A stretch of DNA of 13,419 nt from Spirochaetaceae bacterium (GCA_026710565.1 JAPOQV010000247.1:1-13419); one strand, 5' to 3'; positions 1 to 10,224 are shown, numbered from the stretch's first letter. The notes: generated by a model not told the origin, from the letters alone. Program-made: numbers and translations.

Positions 1-282
1 CACTACCCGCGCCTGGACGCGCACTTCCTCCTGTTTTCGGGTAATCGCTTTCCTCCGGAACTCAACCGCCTCAAGCACCAGATCCTGATCGCTGGTCAGG
101 TACTCGACGGAGACGCCCAGAGCATCCGCCAGCGCGATGAGTACGCCGGAACTGGGCATTGACTCGTCCCGTTCGTACTTGCCGATCGCCTGAGCCGTCA
201 CGCGACCGCCGATGCGGCTCTCCAGAGCACGAAGCGACAGGCCGGCAGCTCCACGGGCCAACTTGAGTCTACCGCCGATCAA
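1..282 (-). CDS. XRE-family HTH regulator, N-terminal part (probably XRE + ImmA/IrrE peptidase); runs off the window
   Basis: Reverse-strand translation reads IGGRLKLARGAAGLSLRALE, then a helix-turn-helix core containing VTAQAIGKYERDESMPSS, and continues into LGVSVEYL and a charged tail (residues 1-94). The frame is open to base 1, so the C-terminus is missing. The QAIGKYERxxxMPSSGVL wording and the following EAVEFRRK stretch are typical of regulators that carry a C-terminal ImmA/IrrE zinc peptidase, but that domain would lie outside the window, so this part is inference. The start is taken as TTG at 282, because homologues usually begin M-(I/F)-G-x-RLK and a GAAGAGGGG stretch lies just upstream. 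A GTG at 288 is the alternative. The gene diverges from the small membrane-protein gene across a symmetric element, so autoregulation and control of that neighbour are likely. Confidence 0.8.
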   Translation of the reverse strand, partial: MIGGRLKLARGAAGLSLRALESRIGGRVTAQAIGKYERDESMPSSGVLIALADALGVSVEYLTSDQDLVLEAVEFRRKAITRKQEEVRVQARVV

Positions 283-310
283 GGGCACCCCTCTTCAAGA
301 CCTCTCCTCC

Positions 311-349
311 AGTTTACAACTTACAATGTTATGTGGTATTTTGTAAACT
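311..349. promoter_or_regulatory. Divergent promoter region with perfect inverted repeat AGTTTACAA...TTGTAAACT
   Basis: Two 9-base arms (311-319 and 341-349) are exact reverse complements with a 21-base spacer. A third half-site, TTACAA, lies at 321-326. Because of the symmetry, a TTTACA -35-like box occurs on each strand. On the plus strand TTTACA (313-318) is followed after 18 bases by TATTTT (337-342), giving a short leader before the ribosome site at 355-360. The minus-strand -10 is weaker. The element lies between the XRE regulator and the plus-strand small gene, the expected place for an XRE operator. Binding is inferred. Confidence 0.55.
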
Positions 350-369
350 GCACCAAGGAGCACCCAAAG

Positions 370-609
370 ATGATAGAAGGGTTGATCGGAGTGGCAATCG
401 GCGCCGACGCGGCGATCTCTGTGAACGCTGGCCGGCTTCGCGGTGGGAACCAGACCCCCGATGGCCCGGAACAAGCAACCCCGGCGCTGGAGCCCGGCGA
501 AGCAACCCTCGACAGGGATGCCGTGCGGCTCTTTCGGGGAGTCCTCTACGCGGTCACCATCTTTGTGTGTTCCACGATGCTGCTGATCGGTATCCTGATC
601 GGCTTATAG
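370..609 (+). CDS. Small single-helix membrane protein, 79 residues, unrecognised
   Basis: Unrecognised protein. The N-terminus (MIEGLIGVAIGADAA) is mildly hydrophobic. A polar, proline- and acid-containing middle follows (residues 20-52), then a strong C-terminal hydrophobic segment, LYAVTIFVCSTMLLIGILIGL (about 59-79), that should span the membrane and ends the protein. The start at 370 is chosen because AAGGAG (355-360) sits nine bases upstream. An in-frame ATG at 331 lies inside the operator-like repeat and has no ribosome site. The gene diverges from the XRE regulator and is the only convincing plus-strand gene here. A small membrane protein controlled by an XRE-ImmA protein would suit a membrane-active toxin or a stress-induced peptide, but no family was recognised and the role is unknown. 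Confidence 0.55.
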   Translation: MIEGLIGVAIGADAAISVNAGRLRGGNQTPDGPEQATPALEPGEATLDRDAVRLFRGVLYAVTIFVCSTMLLIGILIGL

Positions 610-643
610 CGATGCCGAGGACCTCCGCGTCCAGTGGGTTACG

Positions 644-859
644 TCAGCACGGCGGCTCGGCGCGGGCGAGCGGGTCCCCGAAGAAGTAGTTGACGCTGGC
701 AGCGTCGAAGTCGGGCTCGCGACGGAACGGTTCGCGGAGGTAGTGGACACGGTGGGCGCCGTCGTCCAGGAACTCGGTGATCCCCGTAGGCGATCTCTTG
801 GTCAGCCGGTCCTTGACTGCGGCTTCCGTCGTCCCGATGAGCTCGATCCTGGCTGCTAT
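644..859 (-). pseudogene. Relic of a second SNF2/DUF3883 helicase gene: 3' end with internal deletion and frameshift
   Basis: Reverse translation of 781-644 gives ITEFLDDGAHRVHYLREPF, then RREPDFDAASVNYFFGDPL, then ARAEPPC and a stop. This matches the intact helicase end (IVEFLDDGSHRVHYVRQPF, RREPDFAAASVNYSLRDLR, ARGEPPS). Bases 685-781 align with 6193-6289 with 14 mismatches in 97. Bases 786-859 align with about 6785-6859 (LIGxTEAAVKDRLTK). The 495 bases between these blocks in the intact gene (6290-6784, residues about 970-1134) are missing, and one base is lost in the run after LTK. Helicase residues about 945-969 and 1135-1179 are thus represented. There is no start, no ATPase part and a broken frame, so it is dead. 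Homology stops about 15 bases short of the AlbA_2 gene's stop codon. The 265-base gap between flanking genes holds nothing else recognisable. Confidence 0.85.
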
Positions 860-874
860 GTCATTCCCCGACGA

Positions 875-2113
875 TCAGGTCGCGTCAGCCGGGCTTGCCG
901 CCCAAATGATTAGGCGCAGTTCACTGTCATCGATCAGGGCGTACTCCGGCGGCCTTCCTGCGAGCTTCTGGCTCTCCCGCAGGATGATAGGCACACCGTC
1001 CCCACGACGGTCCATCAAGTGAGAGCGCCCAATCCCCTCTGGCGCAGGACAGCGTCCAAGTAGCGAGACGACTAGCTCATTACGGTTCGCTTGCCGCAGA
1101 TGCAGGCTGTCTGTCGTCAGGGTATTTACCAGTTCTCCGGGCACGTAGAGCTCCAGCCGATCGGCAAACAAGTGCAGGCGCACGCGCGCGCCAGCCATCG
1201 AGTAGTCGCGATGGGCCACGGCATTCACCAGCGCCTCGAACACCGCTCGCTCGCTGAATTGCGGGCGCTCGACCCGCGCAGTCTTCTTTGTCGCACGGAC
1301 CAGAATGTTCCGGCGCACGAAGTGCAGGGCCTCCGCAATCTGTGTGTCCAATGACCCGTTCACGTCTCGGGCGTCATTCTGATAGTTGACGTCGTGCCGT
1401 TCGCCCGCGTAACTCACCGCCTGAATCTGAGCGTGCGGCAGCCATTGCTGCGGATCGGAAGTACAGAGGAGAACGCCTGCGAGCGTCAGTCGCGCGACAC
1501 CTTCCGAATCGTCTCCCACGATCCTGAGCTTGCGTAGCGTGTCCTCCGTGGCGCCGACATCGTCGCGCAGGAATCGATTCGTCAGATCAACGTCCAAGTG
1601 ATCTGGCGTCGTCCAAGGAACCACAGATTCGTCGAACCTGATTACCCGACTCTGGCTTCGCTCCTGGAACAGCCGAGCCAGCGACTCGGCGTGAAGCTCA
1701 CGCGTCGAGTCTCCCAGACGACGATAGTATCCACCCGGACTTCCGTGAACGAACAGACTACGGGGCACATCCACGCGGATGATCGGCACCAGCTCTCCGT
1801 CGTCTCTACGGACTTCGACCTTGCGAATGTCAGCGTTGTCCAACGGTGGCTTGATCAGATCGTTGCAGATCTCCCGAATCCAGCGCCCCGCCGTTTCCAG
1901 CCGCGCCAGCGAAATACCCAGGATCTCGTGGGTCTTGTCATCGACACCCAGTACGAAGGTCCCTCCACGGCCGTTGGCCAAAGCCGCGAGTGTGTCGCCA
2001 ACCTTGTCCCTCTTGGGTTCAGTAACGCGGTCCCCCGCGAAGAAGACTTGCTTATACTCCAAACGACCGTCTTCACCGAGACGGACTTGTCGAACGAGAT
2101 CAGCGTCGGTCAT
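875..2113 (-). CDS. AlbA_2 (Schlafen-like) domain and GHKL-ATPase-like protein, 412 residues
   Basis: The N-terminal AlbA_2/Schlafen-type domain (about 14-150) shows LEYK at 18-21, ALANGRGGTFVLGVDD (44-59) and the GGYYRRLGDSTREL block (127-140). After a linker domain, a C-terminal HATPase_c_4-type module (about 285-400) carries the N-box-like EALVNAVAHRDY (293-304), PGEL (325-328), NRNELVVSLL (343-352) and GDGVPII (371-377). This architecture belongs to the proteins often named RecG-related or putative DNA-binding ATPases (COG2865-like). The AlbA_2 fold is known to bind or cut nucleic acids in Schlafen proteins; the activity here is not established. The ATG overlaps the stop of the TrlF-like gene as ATGA (2110-2113), so the two are translationally coupled and probably act together. 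Immediately 3' lies the helicase relic. It is complete and of usual length. Product class is certain, function is inferred. Confidence 0.85.
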   Translation of the reverse strand: MTDADLVRQVRLGEDGRLEYKQVFFAGDRVTEPKRDKVGDTLAALANGRGGTFVLGVDDKTHEILGISLARLETAGRWIREICNDLIKPPLDNADIRKVEVRRDDGELVPIIRVDVPRSLFVHGSPGGYYRRLGDSTRELHAESLARLFQERSQSRVIRFDESVVPWTTPDHLDVDLTNRFLRDDVGATEDTLRKLRIVGDDSEGVARLTLAGVLLCTSDPQQWLPHAQIQAVSYAGERHDVNYQNDARDVNGSLDTQIAEALHFVRRNILVRATKKTARVERPQFSERAVFEALVNAVAHRDYSMAGARVRLHLFADRLELYVPGELVNTLTTDSLHLRQANRNELVVSLLGRCPAPEGIGRSHLMDRRGDGVPIILRESQKLAGRPPEYALIDDSELRLIIWAASPADAT

Positions 2114-4821
2114 CGGTCGCGTTCTTCGCCGGGCATGATCCGCCGATAGCGCGCCTGAAACGCATCCCGGCCTCCCTCCATAACCCGGCAGATTTCGTCT
2201 CGCACCTCGCGCTCCTGGAGACCGCCCGAACAGACCACCACTGCTTCTCCGTTCTTGGTGTCCAACGACACGGCAAGCTCGGCATCCCCATGAACCACGA
2301 TATTGGGGTTGTGGGTGACGACGATGATTTGCCGCTGCGCCTTCTGTTCGCGAAGACGCCGGACGAGCAACTCGTAGATGAGAGCGTTGTCCAGGTCGTC
2401 TTCCGGTTGGTCGAGGATGATCGGCTCGACGCCGTAGCCCAGAACGAAGGCCAGCAAGGCAGCCGTCTGCTGGCCGGGCGACCCGTGCGCGAGAGGTGTC
2501 CAGCGCTTGCCCGGTTGGCGCTGGTCACGGAAGCTCACCGTTACGGCATCTTCCGCGACATACAGCGCCAGCCGGTCGAGCCGTTCCGGCTGAAGCCGCT
2601 TCAGCGCCCGCTCAAACCTTGCGTCCTTTGCGTCCCACGAACCGGTTCCCGCGATGAACCGATGTAGCTCATCGATCGTGTCATCGAGCGAGCGATATGC
2701 CCAGCCGCCCCTTGGTCGCGGGTCTATTCGGCGGGCGAGCGCCGCGTGATCCTGGTCGAAGTGCTCGATTCCCAGGGTCTTGCGGAGGAATTCTTGAAGG
2801 TTGCCCCGGTCGCCGTCCGCACCAATCCGGATCCGGACCAGGTCGCTCGAGGTCTGGTCCGCAAACTTCGCTCTCCGACTACTCAGTTCGGAACGGACCG
2901 AGCGATACTCCACAAGGACAGCCTCAGCGGTTTCTTCACGCTCCTGGGCCATGGTTTGCTGCTGCTCCAGGTGTTCTATCTCCCGCTGCAAGGTGGCTTG
3001 CTGATCGAGAAGATCGCGGTACTCGGCGGGATTGGAAATGCCTGCCGCTTCCAACCGGGTGCTCACCTCCCTGTAGTCCGCCGCGCTCGTCTCAACAGCC
3101 TGACTCCAGGGATCGTCGGGATCGCTTCCCAGACTTCCGATCCGCTGCTCGGCACTCGCGACAGCATCTCGCACGGCGTCCTTGAAGGAGCTGACGACTT
3201 GCCCCAGTTCCTCATGAGCGCTCCGAAGGGCAACTCGAGCAGGATCGTCCGACGTCTCGACTTCCTGGTCCAAGTCGGCCGCAGCGACTTCTTCCACCGC
3301 TCGACCCACCTCGGCGATCTCTTCCATGACATTCTGCCGGATCGACTTCCAAGCCCCGTCCTGCCGCCGGACTCTCCCGTACTCCTTCAGAGCGGATGCG
3401 TGTTTCCCGGTCTGCAGCACGTTGAGCTTGCGACGGACGTCGGACAGCCCCGCGTTACGCGCAGGGAGCTCAGCCGCTTCCGTCCGCAACGCGCGCGCTT
3501 CGGCCCTCAGTGCCAAGTACCGAGCCGTCAATTCCGAACTCCTTCGGCGCTGGCTCGCGCCGTCGACAGCGTCGGTGTCGTCGATTACGGCGAGCAGCGC
3601 GTCAGGACTTCGAGCAACTTCGAACAGTTGCTTCTGGCTGTATACACGTACGGGGAACCGTTCCCGAATTTTCCCATCCTCGGGGATGAGAGCATCGCCG
3701 TCGCATCGGGCGATCGCGGGAACAGATCCGTCGCGATTCCAAGAAAGCGCGAATCGAGCCCCATCCTTGCGGTAGATCAGCCGGATTGTGGTGGCGCTCG
3801 TCAGCAGGCCCTCTTCCCCGCGAACGCGAGGCACCTGCAGGCGCTCCTGGAACGCGCGTTGCAGCTCGCCGTGACTGTCGAGCTCGCCCTCTCGGCGAAG
3901 AGCCGTCCGACAGAAATCGACCAACGTGGACTTTCCGGTACCTCTTCCACCAATGATGGTGCTGAACCACGGATTGAACCCGACAGTCAACGGGTCGGAA
4001 CGTCCGAGATACTTCGCCCTGTGAACGGTGATGCTCTCGATTGCCGATGCCCCGTGGACATTCGGATCGGTCGTGGCAGCAGCGGACGCGGGCCGTACCG
4101 AGGCGTCGCCGTCCAGAAGGGCGAGGCGCAGACCACCAGCATCGGGCTTGGTCATCTTTACCCACGTGAACCGCCGGCCGAACTCGTCAGGGCCATGGCT
4201 GTCCGAGCCCCATAGCCTCGGGATACTCCGCCCGACCTCGCGTTTACTGCCGTCGATCCAGGACTCATCGATAGGCAAGTCAGGAACGACTTCTACGGCG
4301 GCAAGGTGCCTGTGACGCAACACAGCGATTCGCTGCTGTCCACAGAGCGTGAGCACTCCTCGTGCCTGGTTGACGTGCGCCCCGATCATAAGCGCGTCCG
4401 CCGGGCACCTATCCAGGATCTGCTCTACGCTGAAGCGAGACCGGGCGCTCTCATCGCCCCGTTTGTCTACCGGAATCTCCACTCTTGAGAGAAAGTCTTC
4501 GACATGCTGCTCTGTCCGACTTCGGTCCATCAGAACCAGCAAGTGAACTCCGTCGCTCGCAGTGACCTCCACGCCCGGAAAGAGAACGGGACTATCCTGC
4601 ACTTTAGAGGCTGCTTGTTGGAGTGGTCTGATGCCACGCGCCGTGTTGTGATCCGTGATCGCGACGGCATGGATACCGGCGTCGCGCGCAGCGGTAATCC
4701 ACCCCAACCAATCCGGACAATCACGATCAACCTGGGTGCCGAAATCATGCGACGCCGGCGAGTGTGTGTGTAAGTCCACGCGCCACCAGCGCGAGCCGGG
4801 CCAGTCCCATGCGGCACTCAT
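2110..4821 (-). CDS. TrlF-like protein: PHP phosphoesterase domain fused to SMC/Rad50-type AAA ATPase, 903 residues
   Basis: The PHP domain (about 12-240) has all the expected metal ligands: DLHTH (16-20), ITDHN (55-59), GVEV (83-86), GAHV (147-150) and GSDSH (205-209). The ATPase follows: Walker A GGRGTGKST at 291-299, a long charged coiled-coil-prone middle (about 415-720, interrupted), an ABC-type signature SPGQQTA (781-787), Walker B IILDQPEDDLDN (801-812, with E807 as candidate catalytic base) and an H-loop-like VTHNPN (835-840). PHP domains are phosphoesterases or nucleases in polymerases and histidinol phosphatases. Rad50/SMC heads act on DNA ends or bridge DNA. The combination is the TrlF family AAA-like ATPase of the databases, whose function I cannot state. 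The ATG at 4821 is preceded by GAGG at a 5-6 base gap. The gene overlaps AlbA_2 by 4 bases. By eye its base composition is less GC-rich than the helicase. Confidence 0.87.
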   Translation of the reverse strand: MSAAWDWPGSRWWRVDLHTHSPASHDFGTQVDRDCPDWLGWITAARDAGIHAVAITDHNTARGIRPLQQAASKVQDSPVLFPGVEVTASDGVHLLVLMDRSRTEQHVEDFLSRVEIPVDKRGDESARSRFSVEQILDRCPADALMIGAHVNQARGVLTLCGQQRIAVLRHRHLAAVEVVPDLPIDESWIDGSKREVGRSIPRLWGSDSHGPDEFGRRFTWVKMTKPDAGGLRLALLDGDASVRPASAAATTDPNVHGASAIESITVHRAKYLGRSDPLTVGFNPWFSTIIGGRGTGKSTLVDFCRTALRREGELDSHGELQRAFQERLQVPRVRGEEGLLTSATTIRLIYRKDGARFALSWNRDGSVPAIARCDGDALIPEDGKIRERFPVRVYSQKQLFEVARSPDALLAVIDDTDAVDGASQRRRSSELTARYLALRAEARALRTEAAELPARNAGLSDVRRKLNVLQTGKHASALKEYGRVRRQDGAWKSIRQNVMEEIAEVGRAVEEVAAADLDQEVETSDDPARVALRSAHEELGQVVSSFKDAVRDAVASAEQRIGSLGSDPDDPWSQAVETSAADYREVSTRLEAAGISNPAEYRDLLDQQATLQREIEHLEQQQTMAQEREETAEAVLVEYRSVRSELSSRRAKFADQTSSDLVRIRIGADGDRGNLQEFLRKTLGIEHFDQDHAALARRIDPRPRGGWAYRSLDDTIDELHRFIAGTGSWDAKDARFERALKRLQPERLDRLALYVAEDAVTVSFRDQRQPGKRWTPLAHGSPGQQTAALLAFVLGYGVEPIILDQPEDDLDNALIYELLVRRLREQKAQRQIIVVTHNPNIVVHGDAELAVSLDTKNGEAVVVCSGGLQEREVRDEICRVMEGGRDAFQARYRRIMPGEERDR

Positions 4822-4858
4822 TCGGACCTCATCCGACAGGCATCTGCAGGTTGCCTCG

Positions 4859-5008
4859 TCATAGCTCCATCCCCTGGCGTTGATCCAGCTCGGTCACAGC
4901 AATAGCAGCACCGGAGCCGCTTCCACCACACTTGCTGCCGAACACAATAGGCAGATATTCGTCGCCCTCTTCACTGTTAGGCCTCCCCTTGCTAAATGCC
5001 CAAAACAT
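4859..5008 (-). CDS. Possible 49-residue small protein between TIR and TrlF-like genes (doubtful)
   Basis: The 225-base gap between the TIR and TrlF-like genes contains a frame from ATG 5008 to TGA 4859. It starts MFWAFSKGRPNSEEGDEYLP and continues with VFGSKCGGSGSGAAIAVTELD. The composition resembles a real soluble protein more than random frames here, and it ends 37 bases before the next gene. It has only a weak AGG-type ribosome site about nine bases before the ATG, no recognised family and no repeats. The frame extends upstream into the TIR gene (to 5116), but that part overlaps coding sequence in another frame and is arginine-rich shadow. It could be a small component of the module or a chance frame. 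Confidence 0.25.
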   Translation of the reverse strand: MFWAFSKGRPNSEEGDEYLPIVFGSKCGGSGSGAAIAVTELDQRQGMEL

Positions 5009-5046
5009 CGACGATGACCTGACGATCTGCCTACTCAACGTGCGGG

Positions 5047-5826
5047 TCACAGAGCGCGATTGGCGTCGACGTCCAAGTCGGCGGCCTGCATCTCCCGCAC
5101 CAGTTCCATTCTCCATGCCCCACGATCATCCAGCCTAATGTACACGACGCCGTCATAGTCCGACGGTATCTCTTCTACCCCGTCCGCGACAATGGCACAG
5201 ACGCGCTCTCGGCCGAGACGGCCCATAAAGTATCCGAACTCGAGAATGACATTCTGCCTAGCACGACACTTGAGATTGTCTGGCTCGGTAGCGAGTGCGC
5301 CCACATCGTCCGGGGTCAATAGGGCGATCGCGAACGCTGCTTGAACGTGGCTCTCGAACTTCTCGATAATCGTCCGGCCCTGACTCGGTTGCTCGTGTAA
5401 AATGATCGGACGAAGATCGAGCTTCTGAAGAAACCTCGCAACAGCTTCTTTGGTGCCATCGTCCCGACCATGAACAACGAAAACGTCTCTTGCTGCAATT
5501 GGCTGGGATCCGCGTCCTGGAGAAGGAGTGTCTTCGACTTCGTCTGACCAATAGTCGTTGATTTCTTCGACCATTGACTCCAGCAAGGACTGTGCTTTTT
5601 TCAAGCCCTTTAGATACGCTGACTGGTGTTCTTGAGTAGGCATACCTACTACAAAAAAAGGAACATAACCAACATTTCGGAACTCGCTAACGTGGCGAGC
5701 CTTCTCACCAAACGTGTGTGCGATGGCAATCTCAGTGTTTCGATTCCACTTCTGGAAGTCGGGTGAACCGTGGTTCGTCTGTTCAAGCTCAGGGATCTTC
5801 TCGAGCGACTTCTGCAGTCTGCTCAT
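5047..5826 (-). CDS. TIR-like domain protein (PF10137/Cap12-type nucleotide-binding family), 259 residues
   Basis: The N-terminal half (1-110) is an unrecognised helical region, rich in Glu and Lys and containing a tryptophan-bearing segment (W27). The C-terminal half is the TIR-like domain: VFVVHGRDDGTKEAV (115-129), an ILHEQPSQGRTIIEKFE block (142-158), LLTPDD (169-174), NVILEFGYFMGRLGRERV (192-209) and a final EL-REMQAAD-LDVDAN segment. Domains of this kind (PF10137) are predicted nucleotide-binding or NAD-cleaving effectors in CBASS/Pycsar-like defence. Conserved acidic candidates are E145, E155, E158 and E196; which one is catalytic cannot be told. The start is ATG 5826 because AAGGA lies 7 bases upstream; a GTG at 5853 is possible but weaker. 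By eye it is the least GC-rich gene in the window. It is likely the killing effector of the TIR-TrlF-AlbA_2 cassette, or a stand-alone abortive-infection gene. Confidence 0.82.
   Translation of the reverse strand: MSRLQKSLEKIPELEQTNHGSPDFQKWNRNTEIAIAHTFGEKARHVSEFRNVGYVPFFVVGMPTQEHQSAYLKGLKKAQSLLESMVEEINDYWSDEVEDTPSPGRGSQPIAARDVFVVHGRDDGTKEAVARFLQKLDLRPIILHEQPSQGRTIIEKFESHVQAAFAIALLTPDDVGALATEPDNLKCRARQNVILEFGYFMGRLGRERVCAIVADGVEEIPSDYDGVVYIRLDDRGAWRMELVREMQAADLDVDANRAL
5635..5659 (-). other. T7 homopolymer followed by a 6-bp hairpin inside the TIR gene
   Basis: On the coding (minus) strand a run of seven T (5659-5653) is followed after two bases by the perfect stem AGTAGG-TATG-CCTACT (5650-5635). 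In the reading frame the run is T-TTT-TTT after CC, which is the phase of a -1 slippery heptamer. The -1 frame stays open to 5258 but its product is basic, low-quality sequence without the TIR domain. The spacing to the hairpin is shorter than in known frameshift sites. The run may simply encode Phe-Phe. Confidence 0.2.
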
Positions 5827-5852
5827 CGCAGTGTCCTTCGCCGGTCTGTCCA

Positions 5853-5952
5853 CTTGACAGCCTCCAGTTGACTAGGTTGACATACGGTCGGTGCTTCCAT
5901 TGTTGGTAGCATCTACCAAGCATAATGATCTCCGATTCGTTAGGCTGTCAAG
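5853..5952. repeat. Perfect 11-bp inverted repeat CTTGACAGCCT / AGGCTGTCAAG flanking the TIR leader
   Basis: The arms at 5853-5863 and 5942-5952 are exact reverse complements, 78 bases apart. TTGAC also recurs at 5868-5872 and 5877-5881, so the leader holds a small cluster of TTGAC boxes. The right arm coincides with the -35 box of the proposed TIR promoter. It could be paired regulator sites or the ends of a small insertion; neither can be decided from sequence. Confidence 0.5.
5903..5951 (-). promoter_or_regulatory. Candidate promoter and operator of the TIR-TrlF-AlbA_2 genes
   Basis: Reading the minus strand, a consensus TTGACA (5951-5946) is followed after 18 bases by CATTAT (5927-5922), a modest -10. 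Immediately downstream, where transcription should begin, lies the palindrome TTGGTAG-CAT-CTACCAA (plus coordinates 5903-5919, 7-base perfect arms). A repressor bound there would block the promoter. The leader to the TIR ATG at 5826 would be about 90 bases. Confidence 0.4.
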
Positions 5953-6151
5953 GTGACTGAGTGCGTGTGCGTGTGGCGTTGATGCCGAGAATCCCGGCGG
6001 CGGTGACGTGATCGGCAGGAGCAATGTAATGAATGTCAGTGACGCTGAAGGCGTACGGGATGAACGGAGCGCCTACGTCTTTGGGAGATTGAGGCGCTCC
6101 TGCGGGAGGTTGGGGGACGCACCAATCCGTTTCACTGCCTTCGATTTGGTG
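5948..6151 (-). other. Orphan coding-like frame directly after the helicase stop codon, no start codon
   Basis: The frame of the helicase continues past its TAG (6154-6152) for 67 codons to TGA at 5950-5948, without ATG, GTG or TTG. It includes DWCVPQPPAGAPQSP and IPYAFSVTDIHYIAPADHV followed by TAAGILGINA, which looks like protein sequence. The relic copy at 644 stops at the equivalent place (AEPPC-stop versus GEPPS-stop), so the tail is not the lost end of the helicase. It may be a fragment of a vanished neighbouring gene. No family recognised. Together with the promoter region this fills the 5827-6151 gap. Confidence 0.3.
6066..6100. repeat. GC-rich inverted repeat GGAGCGCCT / AGGCGCTCC 3' of the helicase gene
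   Basis: Perfect 9-base arms at 6066-6074 and 6092-6100 enclose a 17-base loop. In RNA from the helicase gene the stem would begin about 50 bases after the stop codon. No T-run follows in the minus direction, so it is not a standard intrinsic terminator; it could stabilise the transcript end. Confidence 0.45.
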
Positions 6152-9691
<3,540 letters not shown>

Positions 9692-9801
9692 GCCGACGAT
9701 GATACCCCGCTTACGTGCGGCGCATCTCCGCCGGTCGCCAGCCTCGCGCTACATCGTTGACCGGCGCTCGCGATACGAAGGTGGCCGTACCTCGATGACG
9801 G

Positions 9802-10224
9802 CTAATTACGGCTCCAATCCACTATGGTGAGCCCGTCTATTGCTCCGAAATCGCGAAGGTTGCGAGTGACCAGAATCGCATTGAACGAAATGGCGATTGC
9901 CCCGATTCGAAGATCCATACGGCTCACCCGCGGCCGCGCTCTGCGAAGCGTCTCGTATCTGTCAGCGGCTTCTTCCGTAAACGACAGCACCGTCAGAGAA
10001 CTCAGAAAACGAAGTGTGTCGTTCATGCGTTGATATACGGGGACCAGTTCCCGGGCCGTCTTGGCACGCCTGAGCAGTGTATACCAACCTGAGAGCTGTT
10101 CTTCTACGCTCACAATGGTCGTGGCCACCTGATCGGCAGGATAGCGGCTGAAATGTTCGCCTACCATTTCGTTGCCACGTTGCAGCAATGACAGCGTGTC
10201 GGTATCGAGTACGTGGACGCTCAT
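9802..10224 (-). CDS. vapC: PIN-domain toxin, VapC family, 140 residues
   Basis: PIN ribonuclease fold: VLDTDTLSLLQRG at the N-terminus (D7, with T/S following), VSVEEQLSG in the middle (E41), SRMDLRIGAIAISF (D103 region) and the end LVTRNLRDF...VDWS. The acidic residues expected for the metal site are all present and the length is normal for VapC, so it is likely active as an RNase. The ATG overlaps the antitoxin stop as ATGA (10221-10224). The sequence just before the ATG forms a small hairpin with the ribosome site. The pair sits between the OLD-like ATPase and the helicase, all in the same direction. The gene symbol is by family only; the RNA target is unknown. Confidence 0.82.
   Translation of the reverse strand: MSVHVLDTDTLSLLQRGNEMVGEHFSRYPADQVATTIVSVEEQLSGWYTLLRRAKTARELVPVYQRMNDTLRFLSSLTVLSFTEEAADRYETLRRARPRVSRMDLRIGAIAISFNAILVTRNLRDFGAIDGLTIVDWSRN

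Noticed and set aside
333..689. 118-codon plus-strand frame overlapping the small membrane protein
   Set aside because: Arg-rich product, no ribosome site, and it runs into the helicase relic; the 370-609 frame has a strong site and a membrane segment.
2746..4215. 489-codon open frame on the plus strand
   Set aside because: Antisense shadow of the TrlF-like gene; no motifs.
5009..5116. Upstream extension of the 49-residue frame
   Set aside because: Overlaps the end of the TIR gene in another frame and is Arg/Ser-rich shadow.
6066..6100. Intrinsic terminator for the helicase transcript
   Set aside because: The stem is good, but the 17-base loop is long and no T-run follows on the transcript strand.
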